Shown: piece after piece, positions 13,537-26,100 of the stretch
Layout: every line of letters begins with the position of its first letter
Position numbering within the stretch: the stretch's first letter is position 1
From: Anthopleura xanthogrammica
Taxonomy: Eukaryota > Cnidaria > Anthozoa > Actiniaria > Actiniidae
Length of the DNA: 64,000 nt
Assembly: GCA_964019055.1 (NCBI GenBank)
Contig: OZ025209.1
Coordinates: 16,518,351 to 16,582,350 of the forward strand
Reading direction: 5' to 3'
The notes under the pieces: model-generated
Database searches by the model: none
What the model saw: the letters and a program-made list of their open reading frames with translations, nothing else
What the model was told of the DNA's origin: nothing
Program-made: the position numbers and the translations under genes

Positions 13537-16500
13537 ATGTACAATTCAACCATGATAACACTTCTATACACTCGAGTAATCGTGATTGTATACTTGATTA
13601 TATTGATAACTAGTGGAATATCCTCAATAGATCCTCATGCATTCAAGACTAGACGAGGAATACTTTTTCCACGAGATTCAGAGTCAAGACAAACTAAATC
13701 CCTCGATGGAATGTGGGATTTTAAGGCGGATACCTCGCCCTATCAAAACCAAGGCTTCGAGAACATGTGGTACGATCAGCTACTATATAAGGTTTGATTG
13801 CAGCTTTATATTGTCCCACACATTCGATTTTTATACGCCTATATATTTAAAGAAAACGCTCTTACTTCTCTTAAGGTATTCAAATTCGAACAATTTTCTT
13901 ATTAATCTTTAATATGATTTTAACAGGCTTTTTCTCATTAGTAGTGTCGGCGATCATTGATTCTCTTTCCATGCGAAAAATAACTCCCAAAAAATCAAAT
14001 TACCTAAACCTAAAAGAAAATTGCTCAAAGCAATGGAATACGCGACAATTTTTTTCAGCTGAAAAATTACTATTTTTTTTCCATAACGAAGACTTTTTAA
14101 GGATTTCATTTGTGCTAGGCATAAGAGGTCATTAGTTTTTGAAAGCAGCAGGTTGAATTCTCACGAACGTAGTCACCAGTCAAGCACAAGCGATAACATA
14201 TTCACGATAACAGGTGAATGTATTTTTTTAGATGAACACTTGACTGGCTTTCTCGGATGGATTTTTTTCAAATGATTTTGGATGATTGAGATAGCGGAAG
14301 ATATAACTCATGACACAGGAAGAAAAAGATCTAGCGAAGATTTCCCCTACTTTAAATTGGACGAACTTAAACAATTAGAAAAGCTTTTTATTAAATTCAA
14401 CAATCTACTTCCGGTGTTGAAGTTACCATTTTCTCTGTCTGTTATCATTATTCCTTTTTTGCTCCTTCATCGACCACTACTAAGAAAGCCTTAATCATTT
14501 CATTTTCAGTTTATTGTTTTTCAATAATCTCTTTTCGTTGTTTAAGTTTGTTTCCTTTTGGCGATGAAATATCACTAGGGAAGTGTTCATTCCGAGGCTA
14601 CGCGAATCTTATACCATCCTGTCCTAAGCATAATAGACACGTAGAAACATTATCCACGCATTTAATCATGTGACAATATTTGACTTCTCGAAATCTACAT
14701 AAATACAAGGATGAATCCGAGGGGATGGGGGTGGGGAGGAGTAGGACGTGACGTCATTCAAATTTCGTATCTTCTATTTCCCCCTTTCGTACACAATGAC
14801 GTCATAGCATATTAATTCAGTAACTCGACCCTCCCCCCATACACAAGCACTTTCTAATACATTAACGCTACCTATGCACACATGTTGATAACATAGCTTC
14901 AAGCACAATATATTTATAGATCACAAGGGCCTTCAGTTGTAGGAACGGCCTTGACCGTGAAACGATCGCGATAGGGAAAATTTTGATAAACAAAAATTTG
15001 ATTACCCTTGACATACAAGTGGGAAATGTGGCGGGGGGTGGGGAGTGGGTACTTGTTTGTCGCGCGGGGACTGGGCAACACCTTTGGGTAGACAGTAACC
15101 ATAGTAATGAGAATAGATGCGCTCCGGTAATGATTATGGTTTTCATAGTAATTGTGAATGGAAGGATTGGAATTAGTGGAAGCAGTGGTTGGATGGATGA
15201 ATGGGATGGACTGATGGATGATTGTGATGGATGGATGGATGAATGGGATGGAATGATGGATAGATATAGGTGGAATTGCATGGATAGATAGGTGAGTGAT
15301 TGCGTATTATAGATGAGCAACTCCCAACTGAACTCCCCTCCCCGGCCCTTTCCACAAGATAATTGCCAAAGTATAGCAGGTGTACTGGAACACCTCGAAT
15401 AGCTAAAACACCTACATTTGTAATTTCAGCTTCAACCGATAGACTGACTGCGGTCGAAAACTAAAAAATTTCAAAGTCAAATTCTTTCTGTGGTTATTTT
15501 TCTGTATGCAGTGTTATGTCTAGCGCAGATTCTGTAATATTAGATATTTCGTGGCTTTTATTTTGCCCACATCTATAATTTAGTGCTATATATTAAATCC
15601 TGTTCTCTATCGACAACACACACGAGATTTCTCAAAATTCAGTGATTTTCACTCGTAGACTAAACACTTACAAGGCCTTTTTAGATTTTCAATTTCTCTT
15701 TGTTATATCAACTGTTTTATCAAGAATGTTTTTAAATAGGTGCTAAGGCTTATGTGACAATGTAAAGGATGGACTTATAGTGATAACGCACACTAATGCG
15801 ACACAGAAAATGAAATTTAAAATGTTTGACTTACAATTTTTAATTTGAATTATATTTTGAAAATGTTTGCTTTTTTTTATTCAATAGGTCTCACGAATAT
15901 ACTGGGGTTTTTTTCGTTCATTCATTCATTCTCTCATTTTTTCATTCTAATCTTCCATCCATCCATCCATCCATCCATCCATCCATCCATCCATCCATCC
16001 ATCCATCCATCCATCCATCCATCCATCCATCCATCCATCCATCCATCCATCCATCCATCCATCCATCCATCCATCCATCCATCCATCCATCCATCCATCC
16101 ATCCATCCATCCATCCATCCATCCATCCATCCATCCATCCATCCATCCATCCATCCATCCATCCATCCATCCATCCATCCATCCATCCATCCATCCATCC
16201 ATCCATCCATCCATCCATCCATCCATCCATCCATCCATCCATCCATCCATCCATCCATCCATCCATCCATCCATCCATCCATCCATCCATCCATCCATCC
16301 ATCCATCCATCCATCCATCCATCCATCCATCCATCCATCCATCCATCCATCCATCCATCCATCCATCCATCCATCCATCCATCCATCCATCCATCCATCC
16401 ATCCATCCATCCATCCATCCATCCATCCATCCATCCATCCATCCATCCATCCATCCATCCATCCATCCATCCATCCATCCATCCATCCATCCATCCATCC

Positions 16501-19500
16501 ATCCATCCATCCATCCATCCATCCATCCATCCATCCATCCATCCATCCATCCATCCATCCATCCATCCATCCATCCATCCATCCATCCATCCATCCATCC
16601 ATCCATCCATCCATCCATCCATCCATCCATCCATCCATCCATCCATCCATCCATCCATCCATCCATCCATCCATCCATCCATCCATCCATCCATCCATCC
16701 ATCCATCCATCCATCCATCCATCCATCCATCCATCCATCCATCCATCCATCCATCCATCCATCCATCCATCCATCCATCCATCCATCCATCCATCCATCC
16801 ATCCATCCATCCATCCATCCATCCATCCATCCATCCATCCATCCATCCATCCATCCATCCATCCATCCATCCATCCATCCATCCATCCATCCATCCATCC
16901 ATCCATCCATCCATCCATCCATCCATCCATCCATCCATCCATCCATCCATCCATCCATCTACTCATTCTATTTTGTCCCTTGTCCCTTTTCCCTCTTCCC
17001 CTATATCATCCACCAGATACTATTTCCCTATTGTTATTATAGTAATGCATATTAAAATTCAATTTCATCATAATATAACTGTAGTCCAAAAACTCCAGCA
17101 ACCCAGTCATATCGAACTTTTAATAACCAAAAGTACAGGCCCCCTGCCGTCAGTCAGTCACGGTAACCTTGACAACAGCAGACAAAATTTCCAAGTCGAC
17201 GCTGTGGTCTAATTTCATATTTTCATACGGAGAATTTCAAAACGATTGTCCCAAATGTGCGAAGTACTTATGGTTCATAAAAATATTACATTTCTGGGTT
17301 TATCGGTTAATACTAGTTAAGACGTAGAGTACGAGCGGGTAAAGCTGTTTTCTCTTTCGATTATAGCTTTGAAGACAATTGAAATGAAGATCAATCGACA
17401 CCGATCGCATATAACTGTGACTTTAATGAAAACATTTCTCATCATATTTTGGAAGTTCAATTACTGTTATCTTGGAGGGTTACTCATGTTTACATTGCAG
17501 TCTGTAGTTGTGGTCGCTAGGATTAATTCTAAACTTCAAGGTGTTTTTCCTTTTGTCTGATTTGATTTGATCTTGTGATTTATGAAAATAAAAGTTACTT
17601 TCTATTTCAAATACTATATATGAAGACCGAAAGAATAACTGAAAGAAAGAAAGAATGACCATGACTAAAATATCATGAATCATAAAATGATTAATTGAAC
17701 GGACTAACGAACAAATGGACAGATGAAGGAACGAATGGGAGGAATGAATGAATGAAAAGGAAAATGTAAGGATGGATGGATGAATGAATGGATAGACGGA
17801 ATGGGATTGGATAAGATGGATGGACAGATGGAGAGAAGAATACTTGGATGAGAGGGAGTAGGATCCTGAAGGAGAGCACAATTAAACATCGTATTTTTTT
17901 CATCGTGAATATATATCTGCCAATCAAATATCTTAAGTCTGATTACTATCTGCTATTCACCCAGACAGGTGACGTCATATCCATGCCAGTCCCTTCCAGT
18001 TTTAATGACATCACAGAACATCGATGGTTGAGGGACTTGGTGGGATGGGTCTGGTATGACAGACAGTTTTATGTTCCAGCTGCCTGGTCCTTCATGAATA
18101 AAGATCTTCGAGTAGTCCTCAGATTTGAAAGCGTCCATTACTACTGTAAAGTCGTAAGTCAATACATGTCATTTTAGTTTTATTTTATAGCCGCATAATT
18201 ATTTTATTGCTCTCTGATTGGCTCCCATCCTTCGTTAATCAGAGGTACAGACAACGATGTTGACACAGAATTTAAGCGCGCGATCGCTGCTTCATCAGTT
18301 TTTTTCACTTGTTTACAAATTTTGTTATAACTATTTTACTCGTATTCTCTGGGGTTTATATGTACGTATGTTTTAGAAAAACAGGAAACAATTCAATAAT
18401 ATATAATTTATTAATTTCATTTCAGTGGCTGAATGGGGTGGAGGTCATGAGTCACGAGGGAGGTCATCTACCCTTCGAGAGAGACATCACGCATGCGCTA
18501 GATTATGGTGGGCCCAACCGCTTGACAGTAGCAGTGAATAACACTCTCTCTCGTCACACTATCCCACCGGGCGAGACCAAGGTCGAAAAGTAAGTCGATC
18601 AAATATTATAAAGTAGATCTTATAGAGAAAAATCAGTGAGAGCATTTCAAAAGAAAGGTGAAATCATAGTAGCCCATGGCAAGAATGTTCTACGCAAATG
18701 GATAAAATACACCATCAAACAAGCCTTTCTCCGCCTCACGGCTGGCGCCCATTCTCATTTTTTCCTCGCAGATATGTTAAACTTTTGTCACATGACAATT
18801 TAGTACCCCATTCGTCAAGAGAATTTCCTGTTTCAGCATTCAATTTGCCAATAAAAAATATTTTTCAGTGATTTTGAAGTGACTCAAGAATACAGCTTTG
18901 ACTTTTTCAACTACGCTGGGATCCATCGTTCTGTCATCCTCTACACCACCCCTGCAGTTTTCCTCTCCGACATCACCATAGCAACGGATTATCTATTCGA
19001 CACCGGTATAATCAAGTTTATGAGTGAGGTGGGAGCAAGTGATGACGTGACAAAGCGAGATATTACCATGCTCTATGAGCTAATAGATAAAGAGGGGAAA
19101 CTGGCAGCCACTGTTGGTGGGAGTCAACTGTTTGGTGGTGAGTTACGGGTGAGAAACCCTTCTCTTTGGTGGCCTGTCGGTATGGGATACGAACCAGGGT
19201 ATCTGTATACACTCAAGGTAAATATCGTGTCTATGTTATATAATATCTATCAAGATACATTACTAGTCCAGGCGCACTTGTCTCGTATCTGAATATTTCG
19301 TTTTCGTTGGGCTGCCTGTGGATTATTTTTTGAGGTGTGTGAACCTGGTAGAAGACTGTGTCCTTTAGTTCTCTTTATGAACAAATCCTTGAATAAATAA
19401 ATTTTGTGCTGGGCTGCTTGTTGCTTCCTTTTAATGTGCTGTCTGTAGCTTGCGCACTAATCGATCACTGTTCTACGAGTAGATTTCTCATGACTCGCAT

Positions 19501-22500
19501 CGCGTAGATGATGAATATTTCATGCCCAGAAATGTTGAGGTTATGATTGTTTGACCACTTTCTTCATTCCTTAATTCTTTACACGTGCGTTCCATTATCC
19601 TTTCTTCTTTTCATTCACTCGGTTATTCTTTTATTTACTCTTTCATGTATTCACTGACTCATTCATGCATTTCATCTCTTTATATTCATATTGACTATCT
19701 CTGTTCGTTGATGACCACCATGCTGTGTATTCATGCTTCCAGATCACCACAGTCACCAAGACATCCAGTGACATCTACCGCCTACCAGTTGGTATCAGAT
19801 CAGTCAAGTTATTGAGAACCAGGTTTTTGATCAACGATGCGCCTTTCTATTTCAAAGGATTTGGAAAACACGAAGATTCTGATGTACGTAATCTTATAAT
19901 AGGGCATCCTCATTATCCGCTCGAACTATCTCGATTGGGTTTCTTCCTGACCATGTACGTAGTTTGTCAGAGTGGGAATGAGCCGAGGTCGGGTACACAC
20001 AGATGCTACGTGCTATCCTTCCGCGCGCGCGTGTGCACAAAATAGATGCGCGTGAATAGACCATTTTCGAGATGCGCCGCAAACGCTTTCAAAAATATCG
20101 CAGGTGCGTACATGATCTCGAGGCATTTTCGGGCAGAGTCAATAGCGCGCGTGATCTTGCCCGAAAATGCCTCTTTTTCATGTCGGCGCCTGCAATATTT
20201 TTGAAAACGTTCGCGCATCTCGAAAATGGTCTATTAAAGGCCCATATCACATAGATCAAGGTTCAATAATGTTTTTGAATCCATTTATTCCAATATTTCA
20301 GTTTCGTGGACGCGGTTTTGATTACCCAACATTGGTCAAAGATTTCAACCTTTTGAAGTGGTTTGGCGCCAATTCATTTCGTACCAGTCATTATCCGTAC
20401 TCTGAGGAAACAATGAACCTGGCAGACGCGCTTGGCTTTGTGGTTATTGATGAGAGCCCTGCTGTGGGCTTCTCGAAACTGTAAGTAATGATTAAAAAAT
20501 GAGTTGAAAAATTATGTGATTTGAGTTTTCTTGTTTCTTTTCTCCCTCGGTTAAGGGTTCAATTGCATTTCCAATGTGCTATTTATTTTTAGAATGAATG
20601 ATTCACCTAAAAAATAATTGAATTCAAAGCTGCAGTAAGATATATCTAGAGAATGCAAATTTTCGCTATTTTTCCCTCCCTCATACAAAATATACTTCCT
20701 CGTGTATATAATTGTTAGACTTGGAAAGAGCAAGAGGCTAGCTTGCTTAGCTTTTCCTAGACACATTGCCGAGCAATAACGACTTTTTATGGCAGTAATC
20801 CACGCATTTTTTATTTTCTTTAGGGATTACTTCAACAATCGTACTCTTGATCGACATCTTGACGTCATGAGCGAGCTTATCCAAAGGGACAAGAATCATC
20901 CATCAGTCGTAATGTGGTCCGTCGCTAACGAGCCCCTCTCTCAATACGAACATGTAGCAGAGTACCTGAGGTACCTTGTACCTTGCCATTGCTCTTGACA
21001 GAAACGATGGGAAACTGGGTGCTAATCTATCGCTAGGAGACTGGGTAAAGCATATGGCGAATTGTCATCAAATAATAAGTACGACAAGTGCCCAACCTCC
21101 ACTCGTTTCTGTCAATGGCTATTGCGCTCCAACTCAAATTTTTTACGCCTTTCACGTTACAGTAGTTTTTGCCACTGTTGTCAGTATTTACGGTGGTGAT
21201 TGGTGCGCGATTATAGACCCTTTTGTAATGTCCATTATGTTACTTTAGAAATGTTATTGGCTGGACAAAAGAAGAAGATTACCAGCGAAGACCCGTGACG
21301 TTTGTTACATTCATGAACCCTCATGCCAGTGAGAAGGAAGACATGGCTGTAAGTATTAGATTACACTTTATACCACATCTTTAAAAATACAGTCAGAATA
21401 CAGTATACTGATGCGTCATGGTGATGTCATAGGTGAAGTACTGTGACGTCATCTCGTTTAATCGTTACTATGGCTGGTACACGTATCCAGGCAGAACGAA
21501 CGAGATATCAGGAGCCCTGGAATGGGAGATGAGAGAATGGTACGAAAGACACAGGAAGCCCGTCATGATAACAGAGTACGGAGCTGAAGCGCTTGCTGGA
21601 CTTCACAGGGTTAGTAGTGATAATTCATTTTTCATCACGTGGCATGGTATCACGTGACCACAATGGAAAAGGCACGGGCACGGAAAGGGGTTGGCGGCAT
21701 CCGTTTAACCAATCACAGTGCTCGAGTCTATTTCTTCATCCAATCAAAATTCTGGAATGCACCTAACACCTAACCCTTCACAGACACACGACCAAAATCT
21801 GCCAGTTTTCCCAAAATAATCCAAATTTCATACTTGGCTAGAAATAAAATGATTTTTGTTCATTGTCTTTGTAGGATAGGTCAGTTATGTACACCGAGGA
21901 ATACCAGGTATGCAGTGTCATATGCTCAAAGATTTTTGGCCATAAATGGCCATGGCGGCCATTTTGGACAGTAACCAAGCCTTTGCGCGAAAGCGAGATT
22001 GCACTCCATATAGGTTCATGATGGCCATTTTGAAAAGTTACCAAGCCTCGTCTTCCTTGTTATCACAGTGTCTTTCAGGTTGTGCCTAGAGAATAGCTCA
22101 ATTCGAACTGTCTAAAAACATTTTTTTCCAGGTTGAGGTGATGAAGCAATATTTTCCAGTGTTTGACAGCTTGAGATGGGAATTCCTGATCGGTGAAATG
22201 ATCTGGTCTTTCGCTGACTTTGCAACTCCTCAAGGTAAATCTAAACATTTCAGATTCCATACTTATCGAAACAAGTCACTAACTGTATATCAATACTCAT
22301 AATTTTTTCCAGATATCAAACGTATCGCTGGAGAAAACAGAAAAGGAGTTCTGACTAGGCAAAGACAACCAAAAGCTTCTGCGCATGCTCTACGAAGTCG
22401 TTACCAGTCCATAATACTCAACCACTGTCACAGATGCACTGGGGACGAGTTGTTTGATTACCTTTTAAGGTATAAACTCACAAAACGTCATTCTCATCGT

Positions 22501-22572
22501 CTTGAGAAGCCAACTCCAAGACTTGCTGCTCTGATACGGGAAGAGAGAGTCAACACTACAGTCGACCGCTGA
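13537..22572 (+). CDS. GUSB: Beta-glucuronidase (glycoside hydrolase family 2)
   Basis: Lysosomal hydrolase that removes terminal beta-D-glucuronate from glycosaminoglycans. Twelve exons: 13537-13791, 17965-18153, 18426-18589, 18869-19217, 19743-19883, 20302-20480, 20824-20970, 21249-21348, 21433-21609, 21875-21907, 22132-22234 and 22313-22572, giving 698 residues; the human gene also has 12 exons. A hydrophobic N-terminal signal peptide (about 5-30) is followed by the GH2 sugar-binding, sandwich and TIM-barrel regions. The acid/base glutamate is E462 in WSVANEP, the nucleophile is E556 in TEYGAE, and the NRYYGWY motif carries the conserved catalytic tyrosine. All key residues are present, so it is probably active. 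The C-terminus after RQRQPK is about 30 residues longer than in human. AATAAA follows at 22636. Confidence 0.96.
13792..17964 (+). other. GUSB intron 1 (non-coding, satellite-bearing)
   Basis: A 4.2 kb intron with no exon that I can support. Its centre is the (ATCC)n array; smaller ATGG/GATG clusters lie at about 15187-15290 and 17770-17830. Apparent open frames here are by-products of the satellite. Confidence 0.75.
15955..16959. repeat. Perfect (ATCC)n tetranucleotide microsatellite, about 1 kb
   Basis: About 251 consecutive ATCC units with no interruption visible. Because the unit is 4 bp and contains no stop, every frame on both strands stays open, reading HPSI repeats on the plus strand and MDGW repeats on the minus strand. 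These are not genes. Confidence 0.98.
20055..20235. mobile_element. Hairpin MITE with AGACCATTTTCGAG termini, in GUSB intron 5
   Basis: The left arm AATAGACCATTTTCGAGATG is matched by its reverse complement at the right end. Inner arms GAGGCATTTTCGGGCA / TGCCCGAAAATGCCTC and GCAGGTGCG-type blocks also pair, so almost the whole 181 bp can fold back. It is more CpG-rich than the surrounding intron and has no open frame of interest. Confidence 0.75.
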
Positions 22573-22635
22573 CCGGTATTATACGGAGTTGTAAACTGCG
22601 CATGCTCATGCTAAATGTTTCGCAGTCATCCTCGG

Positions 22636-22641
22636 AATAAA
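22636..22641 (+). promoter_or_regulatory. GUSB polyadenylation signal
   Basis: AATAAA 64 bp after the GUSB stop codon. The convergent phosphatase gene ends at 23104, so the two 3' UTRs share a gap of about 530 bp. Confidence 0.6.
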
Positions 22642-23103
22642 TTCTCTAACGTAGTTCTTTATTAAATACTCTATTTTGCTTTTCATACTAATTACGATAA
22701 CTTTCAATATTAACTTTTATAAATAAAAATGAAATTTTTTTTTTTAGAATTTTAGATACCTTTTATCCAACATAAAAAATATTGTAATAAAAAACAATAA
22801 AAAAAAGTCAAAAAAAAGTGTCAACATAACATGGTTATCAATCTTCCAACACTGAAAGTGTTTTTTCTTGGTCAACGTATTCCTTGCTTGTACTTGTGCA
22901 AACTCTTCGCCAAACTGAACATCAAATATATACTCCAGAATTAAGCGACTATTTTTTGGTCTGTTCTTAAAATGGAAACCTTTTCGTGTTTGACTCTATT
23001 TTGTTAGGATTGTGATGTAGACCAACGTTCTTGCTAATGTGCTTGGCCAGAATGCAACATTTATAACAACACAAAAGATGAGAACCTTTTTCAACTAGAA
23101 ACA
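22642..23103. other. Convergent 3' region of GUSB and the phosphatase
   Basis: AT-rich with A runs. A short minus-strand open frame (about 22800-22993) is not in frame with the phosphatase end and resembles no family I know. Probably the phosphatase 3' UTR. Confidence 0.5.
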
Positions 23104-26100
23104 TCAGCTGGTGTCCAAGCGGATAGTGCGTAGTCTGTGTTGATGAGCTAAAATACACGCCGCTTCGTTGGCTCCTCCGCAGTAATGTGATGATGAAAAG
23201 ACTGTCAATAGTTTGCCGTTCTGCTGTACCTAATGAAGGGAAGATTTTTACAGCCAGATTATTTTATTATTTAGATACGCCAATGTGGTGATGATGTTGT
23301 TGATGATGATGATGATGATGGTGGTGATGATGATGTTGATAATGATAGTGATGATGTTGGTGTTGATGATGGTGATGATGATGATGATGATGTTGGTGAT
23401 GGTGATGATGATGGTGGTGGTGATGATGTTGGTGATGGTGATGATGGTGATGATGATGGTGATGGTGATGTTGGTGATGGTGATGATGATGGTGATGGTG
23501 ATGTTGGTGATGGTGATGGTGATGATGGTGATGGTGATGGTGATGGTGATGGTGATGGTGATGGTGATGATGATGGTGGTGGTGATGATGTTGGTGATGG
23601 TGATGATGGTGATGATGATGGTGATGATGTTGATGATGATGATAATGATAATGATGTTTATGGTGATGATGATGATGGTGGTGATGTTGGTGATGATGTT
23701 GATGATGATAATGATGTTTATGGTGATGGTGATGATGATGATGATGGTGGTGATGTTGGTGATGATGTTAATGATGGTAGTATATGTTGCTGATGATGAT
23801 GATAATGAAGATGATGATTTAGTTCTCACCTGGAATCCTGCTTGCTGTACTTCATGTGCTCTAATCACGTGTGTCAGGTTATTTCTGGTTAAGAACGCGT
23901 CCAGGGCTTTAGAACTGACAGTAAATATTAGAAAAAATTAATAAAATTATAATATCATTTATTATTATTTATTATTATTCTAGTAATATCATTATTGTTA
24001 TTATTTTATGAAGACAACACCAATAGCTCGAGTCGTAATGGCACACTTCCATAATCCTTGGCTTTCATAATACGATAGGGATCTTCCTTACTATTCATGA
24101 TCTGGTGACCCATTTCCTTCTACCCAAATGTTTTGTCTAGTCCTCTTGTAACAAATTAGTGCTCATTCCCCTACTCGTTTCTGACGGAAGTTATTTTTAC
24201 CTGAAAGCATGTGCTGTCCCTCTCTTCTTGTTTGGAATAAATCCATCGTTTTCTTTTAGCTTCTTTTCTGTTTCTGGGGTTTGGTCTTGAAATCTATAAT
24301 CAATGGAAAAACCAGTAAGAATGATCCTTCAATAAGGATTTATCTACTTTGGAATTCCATCCTTATTCATGTGTGAGTCATTAGTAAAGAAGATATAATA
24401 CTCAAGGGAATGACATTTTGTTTGTAACAAGGAAATACTCCAAGATGGCGTCTATCTGGTCCCCTTAAACAGTCCCACAATGCACTGTCAATGCCAACTC
24501 GACCAAGGTTTTCCCGGCCCCAGGGTGTTTACCTCAACCTTGAAATGACTAATAGTCCCATACAAGCACCTATCGTATTGCTCTGGATACATTTCGTACG
24601 GACTTTTCTAAAGAAAATTTGAAATTATTCAGGTTACTTTTGCGATCCCAGCTCTAAAATAATCCGTGTTTTTCAATTACGAAAAAAACCAAAATCTTAA
24701 TTTTTCACAACAATTTCAGCAAAACATTACTAGTTAAGAATATTAAAATTAAATTTATAAAATAAAAGCTGCAAATTCGGCGTAAAAAAGCATTTTGCGA
24801 TCCGGGAGAATCCACTTCGCCGAAGTCCAGTCCAGTCCAGCCATGCCCAGTTCCGAATTTTCCAAAATAAAAACTCTCTCAAAACTCAGGATTTAGAAGC
24901 ATAAGTCAAATGTTAGAGGTTGGACATGTTTTTGCCATACATGAAGATTATCCATGCCCTTTTAAAAGTAGAAAATTCAAAGAAATTGTTTTCGATCAGG
25001 ATCCAGTTTTTTCCCTCATTCTCGAAATGTCTAAAGATTGATGATGATATAATAAATTTGGAAAGAGAAAGAAATATTACTCAAAACAATGACAGGCACT
25101 CTGAAATGAGTTTATAAGATGATGATGGAAAAGTTAAAGATCAGGCAAAGATACAACTTGACAACTGGGTTTCCTGTGGTGACTGTTTGGACCAATCACA
25201 GTAAAGATCCAAATCGCTTCTTTTCTTAAAAGAAAAGTATTGGAATCATTTATTTTGAGAGCTTTAATCATTGATATTTATTTAGTCCATTTATCCCCCG
25301 AGGGCCTCGAATCATAAAAAGCTATGTAAATGTAGATGTCCCTGTTGTGAGGGATGAAGCACCACTGAACACTGGTAAATGTTTATTCTATTTTCCATGT
25401 GGCCTTCCTCTCATTTACCATAATGTCGGCCATCAAATTATCAAAATTACTGTGGCACAGTTGAAACACTATACAGTTACGTTGCCATACCAACCGTCAT
25501 TGGAATACTCTCAAATTTTAGTTTTTATTTGCACAGACTCAAGTGTTTGCTCGTGATGTTTCTTTGGTGTTCAAAAGTTTGTTTATCATCCTCTTTGACC
25601 TTCTTTATTAAAATGCAAATTTTTAATGAAAGTCGAAGAAATGAAAATTAAAAATAAATAGTTCGATGTGTGGTTAGCATTTTGACATTAATTTGATTGG
25701 TTAAAAACAGTAAGCTTTGTGGGGTTGACGTGGCGGTTCAACTGTTGCTCGACAGGTTACACGTATTATCTGGCGCAACTACTGTACACCGCACCGCGTG
25801 TCCACCCTCATATCTGTTGCGCGCAACCTTGTCGCAAACGTTTCAAAAGTATAGAAGTTTCATATCTAATTCTACAACATTGTGCGCAGCAAATTTTATC
25901 GTGTGAAACAGGTTTGATCTTCTGCAACGTTGCTGGCAATAGCGTGATATCGTCAATCAATGAAATGTGACTTTAGCTAGCGTGTATGGCTGGCAAGAAT
26001 TCTGCGATGCGTGGGCAGCGACTGCTATCCTTAATTTATACCTTTCTTGCTACGTGTAATATTTTTTGAAAACTTTGTCGCCAGAAACATCTGAACCGTT

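Noticed and set aside
15845..17212. 455-codon plus-strand and ~338-codon minus-strand frames through the ATCC array
   Set aside because: A 4 bp unit without stops keeps all frames open; the proteins are pure HPSI or MDGW repeats with no gene context, inside a GUSB intron.
22800..22993. Minus-strand open stretch reading RLILEYIFDVQFGEEF
   Set aside because: Begins after a stop, lies downstream of and out of frame with the phosphatase terminus, no recognised family; most likely 3' UTR.
23248..23941. Long Met/Val/Asp- and Ile/Thr-rich frames on both strands
   Set aside because: Products of the GAT/GGT satellite; they partly overlap real phosphatase exon 16 (23830-23914) in another context.
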